Assembly (NCBI RefSeq): GCF_004364245.1
Contig: NZ_SOAV01000010.1
Coordinates: 248,001 to 312,000, forward strand
Reading direction: 5' to 3'
From: Streptomyces sp. BK208
GTDB taxonomy: Bacteria; Actinomycetota; Actinomycetes; Streptomycetales; Streptomycetaceae
Length of the DNA: 64,000 nucleotides
Part shown: positions 60,272 to 64,000 of the stretch, one piece after another
Position numbering within the stretch: the first letter of the stretch is position 1
Layout of the letters: each line of letters opens with the position of its first letter
Translations under genes and position numbers: made by a program
The notes under the pieces: generated by a model
Told to the model about the DNA's origin: nothing
Database searches by the model: none
Seen by the model: only the letters and a program-made list of their open reading frames with translations

Positions 60272-62077
60272 ATGAGCCAGCCGCCGAATCAGCCGCCGCA
60301 GCCGGGTGGCTTCGGAGCACCGCAGGACCCGCCTCCGGGAGGCTTCGGGGCACCGACCCCGCCGCCCCCGCAGGGACCGCCGCCCGGCCCGCCGTCCGAG
60401 CAGCCGGGCTACGGCTACCCGCAGCAGCCCGGTTACGGGTACCCGCAGCAGCCGGGCCAGCCGGGCCAGCCGGGCCAGCCCGGGCCGTACGGCCAGCAGC
60501 CGGGACCGTACAACTCGGGCCCGTACGCCCAGCCGCAGCAGCCGGGGCCGTACGGCCAGCAGCCCGGTTACGGCTACCCGCAGCAGACCTACCCGGGCGC
60601 TCCCGGCACCCCGCCGCCCGGCGGCCCCGGGTCCCGCAACCCCTTCAAGGGCAAGCCCGCCCTCGTCGTCGGCGCCGCGGTCGCGGCCCTGCTCGTCATC
60701 GGCGGCAGCGTGTGGGCCGTCACCGCGAGCGGCGGCGACGACGAGAAGAAGAAGCCCGTCGTCGCCAAGAGCGACGACCCCAAGCCCTCCGGTTCCAAGG
60801 GCGGCGCCCCGGTCGACTCCGGTGACGGCAGCGGCGACGGCGGCGAGGACCCCGAGGACCTCAACGAGGGCCGCCAGGCCGGTGAGTCCAAGGTGCTCTG
60901 GTACAAGGAGGCGCCCGACGCCCCCGGTTCAGGCGCCGACGCCGACGGCATGTGGATCACCGACACGGCCGCGGTGAAGGTGGCGTACAAGCAGGTCTTC
61001 GCCTACAACGTCGGCGACGGCAAGCCCACCTGGGAGCCGGTCGCCTTCCCGGAGAAGATCTGTGCGGCCACCCCGGAGAAGACGGCCGCGGACAAGATCG
61101 TCGTCGCCTACATGAGCGGCTCCAGCGACCGCGCCAAGTGCAACAAGCTCCAGGAGATCGACCTCGCCACCGGGGCGAAGGGCTGGTCGGGCGAGGTCGC
61201 CGACGGCGACCTGTTCGACTCCACGCTCTCCCTCGAACTGACGCTCAGCGGCGACACCATGATGGTCGGCCGCTCCCAGTCCGGCACCGCCTACGACGTC
61301 CGCAGCGGCAAGAAGCTGTTCGACAAGAAGAAGTACGGCGACGCCTGCTTCCCGGCCGGATTCGCGGGCAGTGCCAACAAGCTCGTCCAAGTCGCCTCCT
61401 GCGGCGCCGGCGGGGAGAACGAGCACGACGAGCTCCAGGGCCTCGACCCGAAGACCGGCAAGGTCCTGTGGACCTACAAGTACGACAAGGGCTGGCGGAT
61501 CGCCCGCACGTACTCCGTCGACCCGCTCGTCGTCTACGCCACCGACGAGGACAAGAAGGTCTGGAACATCTCCAGCTTCACCTCCGGCGGCAAGGTCCAG
61601 GAACAGGTCGGCGTCGACGAGGACTTCGCCCCCGAGTGCGGCTGGGCCATCCTCGAACGCGACCTCCAGGGCTGCACGGGCGTGACCGTCGCCGCGGGCA
61701 CCCTCTACCTGCCGACCGAGGCGACCAGCGGCGCCAACGAGATCGTCGCCGTCAACCTCGCCACCGGCAAGGAGAAGTGGCGCGTCAAGTCCCCCGCGGA
61801 CGAGTCGATGATGCCGATGAAGGTCGAGGGCGACCAGCTCATCGCCTACGTCCAGCCGTCCTACGACGCGGGCGGCCAGGTCGTCTCCATCCCGACCGGC
61901 GGCAGCAGCCACAAGCCGGTCAAGCTGCTGCAGAACCCGCAGGGTGTCGCGGACATCGAGAACGGCTTCTACTCCAAGGACATCGACTGGGTCGACGGGC
62001 GGTTCTACATCTCCACCACCCGCCTCAACGGAAACGACGAGTCGAAGGAGAAGTTGATGCTCGCCTACGGCAAGTGA
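60272..62077 (+). CDS. Membrane-anchored beta-propeller (PQQ-like repeat) protein
   Basis: A 601-residue protein. The cytosolic N-terminus (1-about 125) is Pro/Gly/Gln/Tyr-rich (PGYGYPQQ and PGQPGQ repeats). A single helix (about 131-153, ALVVGAAVAALLVIGGSVWAV) follows, then an acidic linker and an extracellular beta-propeller with PQQ-like blades (for example LDPKTGKVLWTYKYD and VNLATGKEKWRVKS). It lacks the BamB lipoprotein signal. Two Cys pairs may form disulfides. It is followed by a paralogue. Role unknown; ligand sensing or wall protein binding are plausible. Confidence 0.88.
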   Translation: MSQPPNQPPQPGGFGAPQDPPPGGFGAPTPPPPQGPPPGPPSEQPGYGYPQQPGYGYPQQPGQPGQPGQPGPYGQQPGPYNSGPYAQPQQPGPYGQQPGYGYPQQTYPGAPGTPPPGGPGSRNPFKGKPALVVGAAVAALLVIGGSVWAVTASGGDDEKKKPVVAKSDDPKPSGSKGGAPVDSGDGSGDGGEDPEDLNEGRQAGESKVLWYKEAPDAPGSGADADGMWITDTAAVKVAYKQVFAYNVGDGKPTWEPVAFPEKICAATPEKTAADKIVVAYMSGSSDRAKCNKLQEIDLATGAKGWSGEVADGDLFDSTLSLELTLSGDTMMVGRSQSGTAYDVRSGKKLFDKKKYGDACFPAGFAGSANKLVQVASCGAGGENEHDELQGLDPKTGKVLWTYKYDKGWRIARTYSVDPLVVYATDEDKKVWNISSFTSGGKVQEQVGVDEDFAPECGWAILERDLQGCTGVTVAAGTLYLPTEATSGANEIVAVNLATGKEKWRVKSPADESMMPMKVEGDQLIAYVQPSYDAGGQVVSIPTGGSSHKPVKLLQNPQGVADIENGFYSKDIDWVDGRFYISTTRLNGNDESKEKLMLAYGK

Positions 62078-62171
62078 CCTCTTCTCCGGCCGTGTCCGCG
62101 GCCGCCGCTCCGGCCGCCTCCGCGCGGCCCGCTCCGTCCCCGTCGTCTCCGTTCCCCGAGGTGCTCACGTC

Positions 62172-64000
62172 ATGACCCAGCCGCCGCCCCCGCCGCCCCA
62201 CCAGCCCCCGCAGGGCGGCGGCTTCGGCCCGCCGCAGAACCAGCCGCCCGCGAACCAGCCGCCGCAGCCGCCCGCGCCGCCCTCCGGGCCCGACCTCGGC
62301 AAGACTCCCCCGCAGCAGCCGGGGTACGGCTACCCGCAGGCACCCGCGACCCCGCCGGCCCCGCCCGCGGGGCCGCCGCCCCAGCAGCCGGGGTACGGGT
62401 ATCCGCAGGCGCCGCCGCAGCCGCAGCCGCAGCCCCAGCCCGGGTACGGCTACCCGGGTCAGCCGGGCCATCCGGGTCAGCCCGGGGCGTACGGGCAGCC
62501 CACGCAGCCCTACGGCCAGCCGGGTCAGCCCGGCCAGCCCGGTTACGGCTACCAGCCCGGTTACCAGCCGCCGACCATGCCCGTGCAGCCCCAGGCCGCG
62601 GGCGGACCGGGTGGCGGCCGGAAGATCAACGCGCAGGTGGCGATCATCGTGGCCGCCGTCGTCGCCATCGCGCTGATCATCGGCGGCGGCGTCTGGTACG
62701 CCGGTTCCTCCGGCAAGGACGACGACAAGAACACGGCGAGCTCCAGCGGCGGCAAGGGCGGCGACGGCGGGACCGACCAGAAGGGCGGCGACGGCGGCAA
62801 GTCCTCCGGCGCCCAGGAGAAGGCGCCCGCCGACCCGGCCTCCAAGGTGCTCTTCCAGGTCCCCATGCCCGCGGTGAGCAAGGAGGACAACAGCGTCGTC
62901 GTCTCCGGCTCGTGGCTCACCGACAAGGTGTACGCCAAGAGCGGCATCGCCGAGATCGTCGGGTACGACCCTGCCGCGGGCACCAAGAAGTGGTCGATCA
63001 AGCTGGACGGCCCCGTCTGCGCCGTCACCCACCACGTCACCGACGACAACAAGACGGTGATCGTCCACCAGCCCGCCATGCCGACCAAGGCGGAGCCCGC
63101 GCACGGCTGCACCCAGGTCGCGGTCCTCGACCTGGACGCGGGCAAGAAGGTGTGGACGAAGACCGCCGGTGAGGGACCGATCTCCTTCGACAACGTCACC
63201 ATCAGCGGTGACACGGTCGCCGCGGGCAGCACCGACGGCGGCGTCGCCTTCGACATCGCCAAGGGCGACATCCTCTGGTCCCCGAAGACGACCGACACCT
63301 GCTACGACGCGGGCTACGGCGGCGGCGAGAAACTCGTCGCGGTGCGCAAGTGCGGCTCGTACGACGCCCGGCAGCTGAACATCCAGACCATCGACCCGAA
63401 GAGCGGCAAGGTGCTCTCCGAGTACAAGATGGCCAAGGGCATCGAGTACGCGGGCATCGTGTCGACGAACCCGCTGGTCGTGGCCGCCGACGTCGGCGAC
63501 TCCGCCGGGGACGGCAGCGGCATCTCGGACTTCTTCTCGATCGACAACAAGACCGGCAAGCTGCTCACCCGCATCGGGGCACCGGGCGACCAGTACGCGG
63601 CCCGCTGCGACAGCATCACCCAGCCCGAGAGCTGCGGAGGGCTCGCGGCCGGCAACGGCAAGCTCTACATCGCGACCGAGGAGCACGAGGGCAGCGGCGA
63701 GTCGTACAGCCAGGCCAACGAGGTCGTCGCCTTCGACCTCGCCACCGGCAAGCAGACCGGCCAGCGCGCGGACTCCGGTGACGACTACACGATCACCCCG
63801 CTGCGCATGGACGGCGGCAACGTGATCGCCTACAAGCGGCCGCCGTACGACAAGGGCGGGCAGATCGTGAGCATCGACGGCGGCACGTTCAAGCAGACGA
63901 CGCTGCTGGAGAACCCGGCCACCGAATCGATCCGGGACGTGGAGTCCAGCATGTCGCCGGAGTACTCCGAACTCATCTACGCCCAGGGGCACCTGTACAT
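62172..64000 (+). CDS. Membrane-anchored beta-propeller protein, tandem paralogue (partial)
   Basis: Starts ATG 62172 and runs off the window end; at least 609 residues. Same layout as the upstream gene: N-terminal PQPPP/PGYGYPQ/PGQPGQ region (about 1-150), helix (VAIIVAAVVAIALIIGGGVWY), an Asp/Gly/Lys-rich linker and propeller blades such as VAFDIAKGDILWSPK and IDPKSGKVLSEYK. The spacing to the upstream gene is 94 bases with no clear terminator. The two are probably co-transcribed. Function unknown. Confidence 0.88.
   Translation, partial: MTQPPPPPPHQPPQGGGFGPPQNQPPANQPPQPPAPPSGPDLGKTPPQQPGYGYPQAPATPPAPPAGPPPQQPGYGYPQAPPQPQPQPQPGYGYPGQPGHPGQPGAYGQPTQPYGQPGQPGQPGYGYQPGYQPPTMPVQPQAAGGPGGGRKINAQVAIIVAAVVAIALIIGGGVWYAGSSGKDDDKNTASSSGGKGGDGGTDQKGGDGGKSSGAQEKAPADPASKVLFQVPMPAVSKEDNSVVVSGSWLTDKVYAKSGIAEIVGYDPAAGTKKWSIKLDGPVCAVTHHVTDDNKTVIVHQPAMPTKAEPAHGCTQVAVLDLDAGKKVWTKTAGEGPISFDNVTISGDTVAAGSTDGGVAFDIAKGDILWSPKTTDTCYDAGYGGGEKLVAVRKCGSYDARQLNIQTIDPKSGKVLSEYKMAKGIEYAGIVSTNPLVVAADVGDSAGDGSGISDFFSIDNKTGKLLTRIGAPGDQYAARCDSITQPESCGGLAAGNGKLYIATEEHEGSGESYSQANEVVAFDLATGKQTGQRADSGDDYTITPLRMDGGNVIAYKRPPYDKGGQIVSIDGGTFKQTTLLENPATESIRDVESSMSPEYSELIYAQGHLY

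Overview
The window is very GC-rich, with short intergenic gaps, many GTG/TTG starts and long stop-free frames on the non-coding strands. It reads as chromosomal core DNA of a Streptomyces. Diagnostic genes are a SALP sporulation protein (ssgE-like), a SepX/GlpR membrane protein beside a gephyrin-like MoeA, a Pmt protein mannosyltransferase and an RpfB-like transglycosylase. Gene order from memory matches the S. coelicolor region around ssgE (SCO3158). Parts also match M. tuberculosis: mscL / 5-FCL / galU / moeA1 / rimJ / Rv0996, and pmt / rsmI / tatD / rpfB / ksgA / ispE. I see no insertion sequence, prophage, CRISPR array or specialised-metabolite cluster. Both edges cut a gene.

Layout. 1-5.8 kb: end of an MFS pump, then the fructose operon fruR-fruK-fruA, with an unusual in-frame tandem repeat between fruK and fruA, then a DUF6227-like gene. 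5.9-16 kb: mostly minus-strand genes: an L,D-transpeptidase lipoprotein, a P1-family peptidase, LtrA, MscL, a SAF-domain membrane protein, MTA phosphorylase, an FmdB zinc-ribbon gene under a CIRCE element, an MFS pump and a K+/H+ antiporter. 16-19 kb: a penicillin acylase-type Ntn hydrolase. 19-25.5 kb: 5-FCL divergent from galU-glp(moeA)-moaC-moaB-rimJ, then sepX/glpR and a tRNA-Ala. 25.6-34 kb: a LysR regulator and an unusual dehydrogenase-NTF2 fusion, a GNAT, exonuclease III, a MerR regulator, and a three-gene monooxygenase-hydrolase-SDR operon resembling mycobacterial mymA-lipR-sadH. 34-41.7 kb: a tricorn protease, a TetR regulator with two operator-like palindromes, an MMPL transporter, a YbaK-like protein and a DUF1876 protein. 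41.7-45.7 kb: a serine hydrolase and an ECF metal transporter (cbiMN-cbiQ-cbiO) with a Nur-box-like site at its promoter. 45.8-50.4 kb: ssgE convergent with two tandem MecA_N-type PBPs. 50.4-64 kb: pmt divergent from rsmI, then tatD, rpfB-like, ksgA, ispE, an ABC-F ATPase and two tandem Pro/Gly/Gln-rich membrane-anchored beta-propeller proteins, the second cut by the window end.

A common theme is envelope growth and division: L,D-transpeptidase, two D,D-transpeptidases, Rpf-like muralytic enzyme, SsgE, SepX/Glp, Pmt and GalU. The most informative regulatory observations are the CIRCE element on fmdB, the Nur-like box on the ECF transporter, the hairpin abutting the sepX start, and palindromes at the galU/5-FCL, monooxygenase, PBP and LysR intergenic regions. 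All functions come from reading translated sequence and recalling families; no database search was made.
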